Source: an uncultured Saprospiraceae bacterium (GTDB lineage: Bacteria > Bacteroidota > Bacteroidia > Chitinophagales > Saprospiraceae). From it: a stretch of 5,585 nucleotides of DNA. Position numbers and translations under genes: made by a program. The notes beneath the pieces were generated by a model. It searched no databases, was not told where the DNA came from, and saw only the letters and a list, made by a program, of their open reading frames with translations. Positions 1 to 5,585 of this stretch are shown here, one piece after another. Numbering within the stretch: position 1 is the stretch's first letter; each line of letters opens with the position of its first letter. The stretch is taken from assembly GCA_937864255.1 (NCBI GenBank), contig CALMIT010000658.1, positions 1 to 5,585 on the forward strand. The letters run 5' to 3'.

Positions 1-425
1 TGATAGCCTTCGGGAATATTAAAATGCCGGCGATAACTCCGCCCCAGCAAATACTGGAAATAATACAACGACGGAAATCCCTGTAATTCAATCATTTGTG
101 GGATCAAGCTGCCTTTTCCATCCTCACAAATTCCAAAATCGTATTGTAAAAAAAGGGCGTGTTCGTCTTCGTCGGGCACGTTGAGTTCGGGCATTTTGAT
201 AGCCGCCACCGCATTTTTATTAAAATCGGGGTGACAAATCACGTCGTTGATTTGATCAACAGCTTCTATCAATTGCTGTTTGAGTCCGCGAGGTACAAAA
301 ACGGGCGTTTCGCACACGCGAAATGTGGACGCCTCGCCAAATCCGTCGGCCACCGATTGTAAAAATGCCTCGTATTTTTCAGGAGTAAAATCGCGATTAA
401 ACTGAGTCCTTACGGAAGGTATCAT
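1..425 (-). CDS. Uncharacterised protein, N-terminal 141 residues (runs off left edge)
   Basis: This open frame is read leftward from ATG 425-423 and leaves the window after 141 complete codons with no stop, so only the N-terminus is visible. The start is well fixed, because an in-frame TAA lies at 440-438 with no other start codon between. There is no signal peptide or membrane segment, so the protein is probably cytoplasmic. Visible landmarks are VCETPVFVPRGLKQQ near residue 37, a CHPDF segment near residue 69, QYDFGICEDGKGSLIPQMIE near residue 98 and LQGFPSLYYFQYLLGRSYRR directly after it. I do not recognise the family with certainty. The layout of an acidic 'D-F-x-x-x-x-D-G...P-x-x-I-E-x-Q' block followed by an aromatic helix is loosely reminiscent of ATP-grasp-like or glutathionylspermidine-synthase-like proteins, but that is a weak inference and the catalytic part would lie outside the window. 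The gene sits 96 bases after the small membrane-protein gene on the same strand and may be transcribed with it or from its own weak promoter. Confidence 0.8.
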   Translation of the reverse strand, partial: MIPSVRTQFNRDFTPEKYEAFLQSVADGFGEASTFRVCETPVFVPRGLKQQLIEAVDQINDVICHPDFNKNAVAAIKMPELNVPDEDEHALFLQYDFGICEDGKGSLIPQMIELQGFPSLYYFQYLLGRSYRRHFNIPEGY

Positions 426-455
426 GCCTGGTGTTTTTTAAGATTTGCTTCTTCG

Positions 456-487
456 CAAAACTGACAAAAGGTTTTTATTTCTCCAAA
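456..487 (-). promoter_or_regulatory. Possible Bacteroidota-type promoter for the left-edge gene
   Basis: On the minus strand, TTTG at 487-484 is followed after 20 bases by CAGTTTTG at 463-456. The phylum consensus is roughly TTTG, 17-23 bases, then TAnnTTTG, so the -33 box and spacing fit and the -7 box has one mismatch in its key TA. A transcript would start near 449, giving a leader of about 24 bases before ATG 425. A small inverted repeat (TTTGC, six-base loop, GCAAA at 444-459) overlaps this area and is probably chance. The call rests only on pattern matching. Confidence 0.25.
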
Positions 488-521
488 TGGCTTTTCGGCG
501 CTGCTTTTTTAATTAAAAATT

Positions 522-779
522 TTATCGCCAATTGCCGCTGGCAGCCATCACGATGAGGTAAAGAGCAGCAATCAAAACGAAGCCCGCCGGCAGCCCGGCC
601 AAAGTCAGCGCCAATTTCGGGTGAGAAAAACGAAGCCACCAACCCAGCCCGATGCAGGCTATCAGGGCGAGATTGACAGTGGTCATACTGCGATTGGAAC
701 TCACAAAAAAGGTTTCGTAAGCGCATACCAGCAAAACAAGCAAATCCAAAACCAGGAGAATTTTGAGTAAAATTTGCAT
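522..779 (-). CDS. Small three-helix membrane protein of unknown function
   Basis: This is an 85-residue protein read from ATG 779-777 to TAA 524-522. An in-frame TGA at 785-783, two codons upstream, fixes the start as the first possible one. Three hydrophobic segments are visible. TM1 is about residues 3-20, rich in Leu and Val and interrupted by Lys6 and Asp12. TM2 is about 33-49 and ends in GLGWWLR. TM3 is about 56-80 and contains LTLAGLPAGF. Short polar loops separate them (ETFFVSSNRS and RFSHPK), and the tail is a polar SGNWR. The composition is that of a genuine inner-membrane protein, and the overlapping reading frame on the same strand (726-475) has no such coherence. I do not recognise a named family; similar small 'hypothetical membrane proteins' are common in Bacteroidota. 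It is separated from the upstream 471-residue gene by a terminator-like hairpin, so it may have its own promoter. No function is inferred. Confidence 0.75.
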   Translation of the reverse strand: MQILLKILLVLDLLVLLVCAYETFFVSSNRSMTTVNLALIACIGLGWWLRFSHPKLALTLAGLPAGFVLIAALYLIVMAASGNWR

Positions 780-800
780 CGGTCAGGTTTTTTATGAAAG

Positions 801-833
801 CGAATGTAAAAACAAGATCAAACTTGTTTTCAA
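801..833 (-). promoter_or_regulatory. Possible weak promoter for the 85-residue membrane protein
   Basis: On the minus strand, TTG at 833-831 and TACATTCG at 808-801 are separated by 22 bases. This matches the Bacteroidota TTG / TAnnTTTG pattern apart from one C in the -7 box, with spacing at the upper end of the usual range. Transcription would start near 794, about 15 bases before ATG 779. The element overlaps the hairpin at 809-830, so the two interpretations partly compete for the same bases. Confidence 0.2.
808..831 (-). terminator. AT-rich hairpin, probable terminator of the 471-residue gene
   Basis: The arms AAAACAAG (830-823 read leftward) and CTTGTTTT (816-809) form a perfect 8-bp stem around a six-base loop, TTTGAT. 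The 3' arm runs into a short T run (TTTTT before AC). The hairpin lies about 37 bases after the stop of the 471-residue gene. The stem has only two G:C pairs, so termination may be weak. The T tract on the opposite strand is shorter, so the minus-strand direction is favoured. Confidence 0.5.
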
Positions 834-867
834 GAAATAGACAGCTGATCGGGAAAAAATTCAGCGA

Positions 868-2283
868 CTACTTTTTATTCAGCATTTCCATCAACCAGCC
901 AAACTGGTGCGTTGCGTCGGCGGGTGGCAGATTTTGCCGCAAGGCAGCCAGTTTTTCTGTTTCAAAAGGGGCGATTCTGGCGAGCTTGCGCGTGAAGTCT
1001 ATGAAGTTTCTAAACTGTTCTTTGACGGGAGGGCGGGTGAGTTGGTCGCGTAAAAGATAAACGCGAAAGGCCTCCAAAAATGAGAGCAAAAGCTCCGTCT
1101 CGCCGAGTTCGTAATAAATTCTGACCAGCAGACTGCGCACACTAAGCGACACGAAAGTATCTTTCAAATCTACGCGGTTGAGCGCCGCCTGCGCTTCGCG
1201 GAGTTTGCCGGTGTGGTAATACAACTGACCGAGTTTGTATTGAAAAAGATTGTCTGTGTGCTGCGGCGGCAGTTTTTCGCGAAAGCGGTAAATAAAATCC
1301 TGCGTCCAGCCGGCTTCGCCGAGGCGCAACGCCACCGTGACCAGATTGGAATAGCGCCAGGGCGAAAGCACTCCGTTTTCAAAAAGCAGTCCTTTTTCCA
1401 ACAAAAAAGCATTTAATTGAAAAAATTCCTTTTCGAAAATCTGGTCGTGAAAACGATTGACGCGCCATGTACAAAAATTCAGCAGGACGTCGTAAAGATG
1501 CTTAAGCTCCGCAACCGGAAAGGCGGTTTCGTAAGTGCCCAGCAAAGTTTTCAGTTCAAAAAACAAGTCTGTGTTTTCCAAATCCGAAAGCATTTTCAGC
1601 AATTTCAGATATAGGTGTACGGCAGGCAAAGCCGCCAGCTTTTTCGATTCGAGCGCCGCGAGAATTTCTTGGGTAAAATGCTGTTCGTAAGCGATGTTGA
1701 GCGTGCGCTCATAATTGAGCATTTCGCAGGTATAACGCAATTTTTCGACTACATAAAAAGCATCCAGCGCATCCGCCGCCGATTGCAACTGCGCATTAAA
1801 AACGCGGAGATTGGGATCGGTGTGCCGGTATTTTAAACGTTCCAACTGGTAGCGCTCAAACAAAAAAGAAGTATCCTGAAACGGCGCTTCGTCCAGGTAC
1901 TTTTCAGCGCGGTTGATGACCGCGTTGTAGTGTTTTGACAAGCCGGCCTCATGGTAATAATCTGCCAGCGAGAGGTGATTTGGAAAATTGTCCGGCTTGT
2001 TAATTTCCAGGTTTAGAAACTGCTCGGTCAGACCTGACAACTGACTCATGAGCGTAGCGAGGCGCTTTTCGTCGGGCGGTTTTTGAGTTTTCAGTTTTTT
2101 GAGTACTACCTCACGGTTTAAATTTTGATGGTCAAAATCGGGCGCATATTTTTTTAAATAGTTGAAAAACAGCTTTATATCGTCATTTTTATTAAAAAAA
2201 GGCGAATGTAGAAAATCTTCCAACCGCGCCAACTGGCGACCGGAAAGCCGTCTGAACATACCGATGAGTTTACTCTCGTGCAT
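868..2283 (-). CDS. Uncharacterised all-helical TPR-like protein, 471 residues
   Basis: The gene reads from ATG 2283-2281 to its stop at 868. An in-frame TAA at 2292-2290 sits two codons upstream of the ATG, so no longer start is possible. The protein has no signal peptide or membrane segment and is rich in Leu, Phe, Tyr, Lys and Glu in amphipathic helical patterns throughout, which suggests a soluble cytoplasmic alpha-solenoid. The clearest repeat-like units are near residues 346-372 (LFQYKLGQLYYHTGKLREAQ, with TPR-type spacing of Leu, Gly, Tyr and Ala) and near 382-410 (VRSLLVRIYYELGETELLLS). The N-terminus has a distinctive block, LSGRQLARLEDFLHSPFFNK, at residues 13-32; from memory, similar N-termini recur in unnamed proteins of Saprospiraceae-like bacteria, but I cannot verify that here. 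I see no catalytic motif. It starts 60 bases after prs with no terminator between, so it is probably read from the prs promoter. A scaffold or protein-binding role is only a guess from the fold. The coding call is firm; the function is unknown. Confidence 0.88.
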   Translation of the reverse strand: MHESKLIGMFRRLSGRQLARLEDFLHSPFFNKNDDIKLFFNYLKKYAPDFDHQNLNREVVLKKLKTQKPPDEKRLATLMSQLSGLTEQFLNLEINKPDNFPNHLSLADYYHEAGLSKHYNAVINRAEKYLDEAPFQDTSFLFERYQLERLKYRHTDPNLRVFNAQLQSAADALDAFYVVEKLRYTCEMLNYERTLNIAYEQHFTQEILAALESKKLAALPAVHLYLKLLKMLSDLENTDLFFELKTLLGTYETAFPVAELKHLYDVLLNFCTWRVNRFHDQIFEKEFFQLNAFLLEKGLLFENGVLSPWRYSNLVTVALRLGEAGWTQDFIYRFREKLPPQHTDNLFQYKLGQLYYHTGKLREAQAALNRVDLKDTFVSLSVRSLLVRIYYELGETELLLSFLEAFRVYLLRDQLTRPPVKEQFRNFIDFTRKLARIAPFETEKLAALRQNLPPADATHQFGWLMEMLNKK

Positions 2284-2343
2284 ACGGCTTTAAATTGTAT
2301 AAACTGAATTTTCACCATCCAGATCCAGCCGGGACCCGCCAAA

Positions 2344-3333
2344 TCAGCCCTCCACAAAAAGTGCGGAAATGGAACGGTGTTCGTGCGTATTTCGGATGGC
2401 GCGGGCAAAAAGTTTGGCAGTAGAAAGCACCTTTATTTTCGAGAGTTTTTTCTCAAAAGGGATAGTATCACAGACGATGAGTTCCTGCAATTGTGATTTT
2501 TGAATATTGTCAAGCGCCTTGCCGGAAAGCACCGGGTGTGCACACATGGCGCGCACACTTTTCGCACCTTTTTCCATGATAATATCGGCAGCGCGGCACA
2601 GCGTACCGGCAGTATCTACCAAATCATCCGCCAAAATCACGTCTGCGCCTGATACGTCTCCGATGACCGTCATGCCCGCCACTTCATTGGCGCGCTTGCG
2701 GTATTTGTCACAAATGACCAAATCGCGTTCAAAATATTTGGCGTAGATACGCGCCCGTTTTACGCCGCCTACATCCGGCGAAGCAAACGTCACGTTGGAT
2801 AAATCCATTTCCTGAAGGTAGGGTATAAAAATGGCTTCACTTTTCAGGTGATCCACCGGGATGTCAAAAAAGCCCTGTATCTGGTCAGCGTGAAAATCCA
2901 TCGTCATCACGCGATTGGCGCCAGCTGCCTGTAGCAGATTGGCGATGAGTTTGGCAGAAATGGGTACGCGGGGTTTGTCTTTTCTGTCCTGGCGTGCATA
3001 GCCGAAGTACGGAATAACAGCCGAAATGTAGCCGGCCGAAGCTCTTTTTGCCGCATCAATCATGAGCAGCAATTCCATCAGGTTTTCGGTAGGCGCAAAA
3101 GTGGATTGAATAAAAAAGACGTATGCGCCGCGCACGGATTCGTTGATAACCGGCTGCATTTCGCCGTCGCTGAATCGTTGAAGAGTAATATCGCCCAGCG
3201 GCTGGCCGTAAAAATCAGCAATGCGTTCTGCCAGATAACGGGAATTGGTGCCGGAAAAAAGTTTTACATCAACCATAGAAGCAAAGGATTGAGTAGTTTC
3301 GAGTTCGGGAGCGAGATGCGCAAGCATTTGCAT
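2344..3333 (-). CDS. prs: Ribose-phosphate pyrophosphokinase (PRPP synthetase)
   Basis: This enzyme transfers pyrophosphate from ATP to ribose 5-phosphate, giving PRPP for purine, pyrimidine, NAD, histidine and tryptophan synthesis in the cytoplasm. The whole class I family pattern is present: RFSDGE (53-58), the ATP-loop YFGYARQDRK (109-118), RVPISAKL (122-129), DFHADQIQGFFD (146-157, with the metal/ATP histidine at 148), SPDVGGVKRA (185-194), the catalytic-loop lysine in DKYRKRAN (209-216) and the PRPP loop DDLVDTAGTL (236-245). No key residue is missing. The protein is 329 residues from ATG 3333, against about 315 for the E. coli enzyme. The extra length is an N-terminal run of 19 residues before MVDVKLFSG, so Met20 (ATG 3276-3274, giving 310 residues) is a real alternative start. 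I kept the longer start because an A-rich stretch typical of Bacteroidota initiation precedes it and a -7 box lies about 25 bases further upstream. The gene leads a probable two-gene unit with the helical-protein gene 60 bases downstream. Confidence 0.98.
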   Translation of the reverse strand: MQMLAHLAPELETTQSFASMVDVKLFSGTNSRYLAERIADFYGQPLGDITLQRFSDGEMQPVINESVRGAYVFFIQSTFAPTENLMELLLMIDAAKRASAGYISAVIPYFGYARQDRKDKPRVPISAKLIANLLQAAGANRVMTMDFHADQIQGFFDIPVDHLKSEAIFIPYLQEMDLSNVTFASPDVGGVKRARIYAKYFERDLVICDKYRKRANEVAGMTVIGDVSGADVILADDLVDTAGTLCRAADIIMEKGAKSVRAMCAHPVLSGKALDNIQKSQLQELIVCDTIPFEKKLSKIKVLSTAKLFARAIRNTHEHRSISALFVEG

Positions 3334-3357
3334 TGATTTTTTTATTCAATGTTGTCG

Positions 3358-3365
3358 CAAAGTTA
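3358..3365 (-). promoter_or_regulatory. Probable -7 promoter box for prs
   Basis: TAACTTTG, read leftward from 3365, is an exact match to the Bacteroidota -7 consensus TAnnTTTG. It would place the transcription start near 3351 and leave a leader of only about 18 bases before ATG 3333, too short for a riboswitch or attenuator. No good TTG -33 element is found 17-23 bases further upstream, so the call rests on the -7 box and its position between the hairpin and prs. Confidence 0.45.
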
Positions 3366-3442
3366 ATCAGCGGTTTCCGAATTGAGCGCGATAAAAGCGA
3401 TTATTACAAAAAACCTCGATAAAGAAAAGACAGTTTTGTAAA

Positions 3443-3491
3443 AACAAAGGCGTAGAATCAACCATACAGTCTCCGATTCTACGCCTTTGTT
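3443..3491 (-). terminator. Long 17-bp perfect hairpin, terminator of the surface-protein gene
   Basis: The arms AACAAAGGCGTAGAATC (3443-3459) and GATTCTACGCCTTTGTT (3475-3491) are exact reverse complements and enclose a 15-base loop (3460-3474). Read on the minus strand, the 3' arm continues into a T run (GTTTTT, then AC), as in a Rho-independent terminator. It lies 20 bases after the stop of the surface-protein gene and ahead of the prs -7 box, which is the right place to insulate prs from that gene. The stem is longer than most simple terminators, and the T run is short and partly inside the stem. On the plus strand the following bases (ATCTGAG) are not T-rich, so it looks directional. Confidence 0.8.
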
Positions 3492-3510
3492 ATCTGAGTT
3501 TTATAAAAAA

Positions 3511-5585
3511 TCAGCGCATCAATGTAATATCACCGCGGTAAAGCAATACCAGATCGTCTTCAAAAGTCACCTCGATCAGATAAACGAATACCGCCGGATC
3601 AAGCGGTTTGCCTCTGAAATTGCCATCCCAGGCCAAGACGCCGCTCGGGTCGGGCGTTGCTTCCAGAAGTTCATAAATCAAATTACCCCATCTGTCAAAA
3701 ACCCGCGCATAATTAATGGCGCGAACGCCCGGGCCAGTATAAATTCTGAATTCATCATTGATACCGTCGCCGTTGGGCGAGAACGCATTGGGCAAATACA
3801 CGTTGCGGTTTTTGTCCACATCTACCAGCACAGTCGCAAAACCTTCACAACCATTTATATCATAAACGGTGACTGTATATTCCCGGTTTTCATACGGACG
3901 AACGACAGGATCCGGGCAACGATCGCAAGATAAATATTCTGAAGGATTCCAGAATATCGAATCAAAATTGATAGGCGGCCCGCCGGGGATGAAACGCGGC
4001 TGTAATCTGGTACTGTCGCCCAGTTCCACTTCTATGACCGGGTCTATGTTGATAATAATCGGATTGGGTTGTTGGATATTTACGTCAAGTTCGGTTGCGC
4101 AATTCAAATTGTCATACACTGTGATGGTATGTTGTCCGGCAAAAATATTGGTAGGAAAACTAATGTCCTGTACCGGCGCGCCATCAATCGAATAGCTGTA
4201 AGGAGACCCGTTGCCGCCCGATACGTTGGCGAGCGTCACTGATGTGGTGAAGCCAAAGCACAAAATCGGCGGTATGCTATCTACGGCAAATACGATGGGC
4301 GGAGGCTCGTTTATCACATGTGTCACCACGTCTTCGCACCCGCGGATGTCCGTCACCGTCACCGAGTAAGTGCCGGCCTCCAGGCTGGCAGCTATACTGC
4401 TACCCAGAGGCGCTACATTATTTTGCCAGTTGAAAAATTTTGACCCCGGGTTTCCTCCGGTCGTTATGATAGAAATTTGTCCGTCGCTTCCGTTGCTGCA
4501 ACGCACGTCAAAAGTGTTTTGCGCATCCACGCTGGCTACCAGCGCCGACGGTTGAGTGATTACAACATTGGTTGAAAACGGACATCCGTCAGAATCTGTG
4601 ATCGTGACGGTATAATTACCGGCAGCAAGCCCGGACGCAGTTGGGCCGCTTGCAGTATTGCTCCACATATAGCTAAAAGACCCCGAACCACCTGACGCAA
4701 CCACGGTCGCTGAGCCGTCGCTCAGTCCGAAACAACTCACAGAAGTTACATTCAGAGCAGCTTGTATAGCCGGTCGCGAAGGAACATTTACAGGAACTAT
4801 CACGCCACAACTTCCGTCATTTACCGTAACTGTTTGTATGCCCTGGCAAAGTTGCATAGCCATACTTGACGTAGTGCTCATATCCGATTCGCCCGACGAC
4901 CAAATAAAATTGAAACTGCCGGCGGCTCCGTTGCTGTAAACCGCCGAGGCGGTGGCCCCTCCGTCGCAACTATTTTGGAAACAGCTTACCGAGTCGGTGA
5001 CCAGCACATCAACATCTATCGTCGGCGGATCATTGATTACGTAAGTCTGGATGACGGCCGGGCAATTGTTTGCATCCGTCACAGTCACCGTATAAGTCCC
5101 CGCGCTCAATCCTGCTTTTACAGGCTGCCCCGGAGAGGCGGGGGCGTCGCTCCAGGTGATGGCATAAGGCGTGGTACCGCCGTTTATAAAAATAATTATG
5201 GAGCCGTTTTGATCACCCGGACAAGTAGGCCCCGTAATAATTGTATCTGTAATTGCAATAGCCGCCGGCGCTACAACCAAAGCCGAATCAATTGCAGTAC
5301 AGCCATCCTGTGCAGTGACCGTAACATAGTAAGTACCGGGACTGAGACTGGAAACCGTGCGGGTGTTGGGACCGCTGTCGCCGTTTGACCAGGTATAATT
5401 GGTAATAGGCGAGCCGCTGCTTACCGCCACAACTGTCAAAGCTCCCGTAGAGCCGACAGCGCAAGGCAAAGTATCATTTTCCAAACTTGTAATTACAGGC
5501 GGATTGGGCGAATTGATCCTGAATGCGAAAGAATCTACGCACATATTATTGTCCGTAACTGTCAGAACATAATCACCGGCGGAAA
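3511..5585 (-). CDS. SprB-repeat surface protein with type IX secretion C-terminal domain (5' partial)
   Basis: The open frame enters from the right edge and ends at the stop 3513-3511, giving 690 visible residues. The first in-window ATG (5544-5542) is not the start, because the frame continues upstream as SAGDYVLTVTDNN, the end of another repeat. Numbering from Met 5544 as residue 1, six complete SprB-like units follow (about residues 28-82, 108-161, 188-246, 271-321, 349-403 and 429-482). Each opens at a Cys, carries a core such as GTYTVTVTDANNC and closes at a second Cys. Linkers of about 25 residues carry a recurring hydrophobic-x-x-Pro pattern (VITQPSALVAS, VINEPPPIVFA). Residues 505-576 form a PKD/Ig-like module, and 580-677 are the CHU_C / gliding-motility C-terminal domain (VYLPNAFSPNGDGINDEF, ARVFDRWGNLIYE, final GDITLMR). 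In this family that domain directs export through the type IX system and surface attachment. SprB of Flavobacterium johnsoniae is the mobile gliding adhesin, but here adhesion or motility is an inference, since many such proteins have no known role. Confidence 0.95.
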   Translation of the reverse strand, partial: SAGDYVLTVTDNNMCVDSFAFRINSPNPPVITSLENDTLPCAVGSTGALTVVAVSSGSPITNYTWSNGDSGPNTRTVSSLSPGTYYVTVTAQDGCTAIDSALVVAPAAIAITDTIITGPTCPGDQNGSIIIFINGGTTPYAITWSDAPASPGQPVKAGLSAGTYTVTVTDANNCPAVIQTYVINDPPTIDVDVLVTDSVSCFQNSCDGGATASAVYSNGAAGSFNFIWSSGESDMSTTSSMAMQLCQGIQTVTVNDGSCGVIVPVNVPSRPAIQAALNVTSVSCFGLSDGSATVVASGGSGSFSYMWSNTASGPTASGLAAGNYTVTITDSDGCPFSTNVVITQPSALVASVDAQNTFDVRCSNGSDGQISIITTGGNPGSKFFNWQNNVAPLGSSIAASLEAGTYSVTVTDIRGCEDVVTHVINEPPPIVFAVDSIPPILCFGFTTSVTLANVSGGNGSPYSYSIDGAPVQDISFPTNIFAGQHTITVYDNLNCATELDVNIQQPNPIIINIDPVIEVELGDSTRLQPRFIPGGPPINFDSIFWNPSEYLSCDRCPDPVVRPYENREYTVTVYDINGCEGFATVLVDVDKNRNVYLPNAFSPNGDGINDEFRIYTGPGVRAINYARVFDRWGNLIYELLEATPDPSGVLAWDGNFRGKPLDPAVFVYLIEVTFEDDLVLLYRGDITLMR
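3514..3807 (-). other. CHU_C-type (type B) type IX secretion C-terminal domain
   Basis: This segment encodes the last 98 residues of the surface protein. It opens with VYLPNAFSPNGDGINDEF, has the characteristic ARVFDRWGNLIYE strand in the middle and a WDGNFRGKPLDPAVFVYLIE block, and finishes with YRGDITLMR. This order matches the gliding-motility-associated C-terminal domain family (TIGR04131 / CHU_C), which acts as a sorting signal for the outer-membrane type IX secretion machinery. Proteins with this type of domain in F. johnsoniae often need a dedicated PorP/SprF-like partner. No such partner gene lies downstream here, where the next gene is prs. Confidence 0.93.
4099..5463 (-). repeat. 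Six tandem SprB-like protein repeats, period about 80 residues (240 bp)
   Basis: The Cys-to-Cys units are at 5463-5299, 5223-5062, 4983-4807, 4734-4582, 4500-4336 and 4260-4099. The opening cysteines (residues 28, 108, 188, 271, 349 and 429 from Met 5544) are spaced 80, 80, 83, 78 and 80 residues apart, and each unit spans 50-58 residues between its two cysteines. The units are similar as proteins (a DGS or NGS near the start, a GG turn, an aromatic-Trp-Ser strand, an AGTYTVTVTD strand) but clearly diverged in DNA, so this is an old duplication rather than a recent tandem expansion. The paired cysteines suggest one disulfide per unit. A further unit is cut by the right edge, with its end at about 5581-5539. 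Confidence 0.85.

Noticed and set aside
444..459. Small inverted repeat TTTGC / GCAAA upstream of the left-edge gene
   Set aside because: A five-base stem with a six-base loop and no T run is expected by chance in AT-rich intergenic DNA.
505..524. AT-only palindrome (TTTTTAATTAAAAA) just after the membrane-protein stop, as a terminator
   Set aside because: The stem would contain only A:T pairs with an AATT centre and no following T tract on the minus strand, so it is too weak to call.
475..726. 83-residue minus-strand frame overlapping the small membrane protein
   Set aside because: It overlaps the 85-residue gene on the same strand in another frame, lacks the coherent three-helix pattern and starts inside that gene.
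2175..2408. 77-residue minus-strand frame bridging the end of prs and the start of the 471-residue gene
   Set aside because: It overlaps both real genes out of frame and its sequence has no consistent pattern. I considered a frameshift joining the two genes, but each has its own proper start or stop.
3334..3442. Possible riboswitch or attenuator controlling prs
   Set aside because: The likely transcription start leaves only about 18 bases of leader, and I see no stable structured element between the long hairpin and the prs start.
3487..3933. 148-residue plus-strand open frame opposite the CHU_C domain
   Set aside because: It lies entirely antisense to a confidently recognised domain, begins inside the terminator hairpin and has no coherent domain pattern. 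It is a shadow of the real gene.
4975..5388. 137-residue plus-strand open frame opposite the SprB repeats
   Set aside because: Arg-, Asn- and Cys-rich composition with no recognisable motif; it arises from the repetitive Thr/Val/Gly codons on the other strand.
1..5585. Defence system, mobile element or biosynthetic cluster
   Set aside because: No transposase, integrase, nuclease, helicase, inverted terminal repeats, CRISPR repeats or linked enzyme set is visible. The content is a housekeeping gene, a secreted repeat protein and three unknowns.

Overview
The window looks like a chromosomal segment from a member of the Bacteroidota. Saprospiraceae or a related Chitinophagales-like lineage is my best guess. 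The main evidence is a surface protein made of SprB-type repeats that ends in the gliding-motility / type IX secretion C-terminal domain (CHU_C), a combination essentially confined to this phylum. A TAnnTTTG-type -7 box, A-rich translation starts without Shine-Dalgarno sequences, and two lineage-style proteins of unknown function agree with this. The lineage below phylum level is inferred from sequence style and was not tested by search.

All five genes lie on the minus strand, so they are transcribed from right to left. From the right edge they are as follows. (1) 5585-3511 is the C-terminal 690 residues of a large secreted protein: the tail of one SprB-like repeat, six more repeats with a period of about 80 residues, an Ig/PKD-like module and a CHU_C domain. 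Its start lies beyond the right edge. It ends just before a very strong 17-bp perfect hairpin (3443-3491), probably its terminator. (2) 3333-2344 is prs, ribose-phosphate pyrophosphokinase, with a clear -7 box about 25 bases upstream of its start. (3) 2283-868 is a 471-residue, probably cytoplasmic, all-helical TPR-like protein of unknown function. It lies 60 bases behind prs with no terminator between, so the two are probably co-transcribed. An AT-rich hairpin (808-831) follows it. (4) 779-522 is an 85-residue protein with three predicted membrane segments. (5) 425-1 is the first 141 residues of an uncharacterised protein that runs off the left edge.

The genes do not form an obvious pathway. 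prs is housekeeping (PRPP for nucleotide, histidine and tryptophan synthesis), the surface protein is probably a type IX secretion cargo for adhesion or motility, and the other three are uncharacterised. No stretch longer than about 180 bases lacks a gene. I see no mobile element, CRISPR array, tRNA, rRNA or riboswitch. I do not see a convincing undescribed multi-gene system; the least explained items are the 471-residue helical protein, the truncated left-edge protein and the long hairpin.
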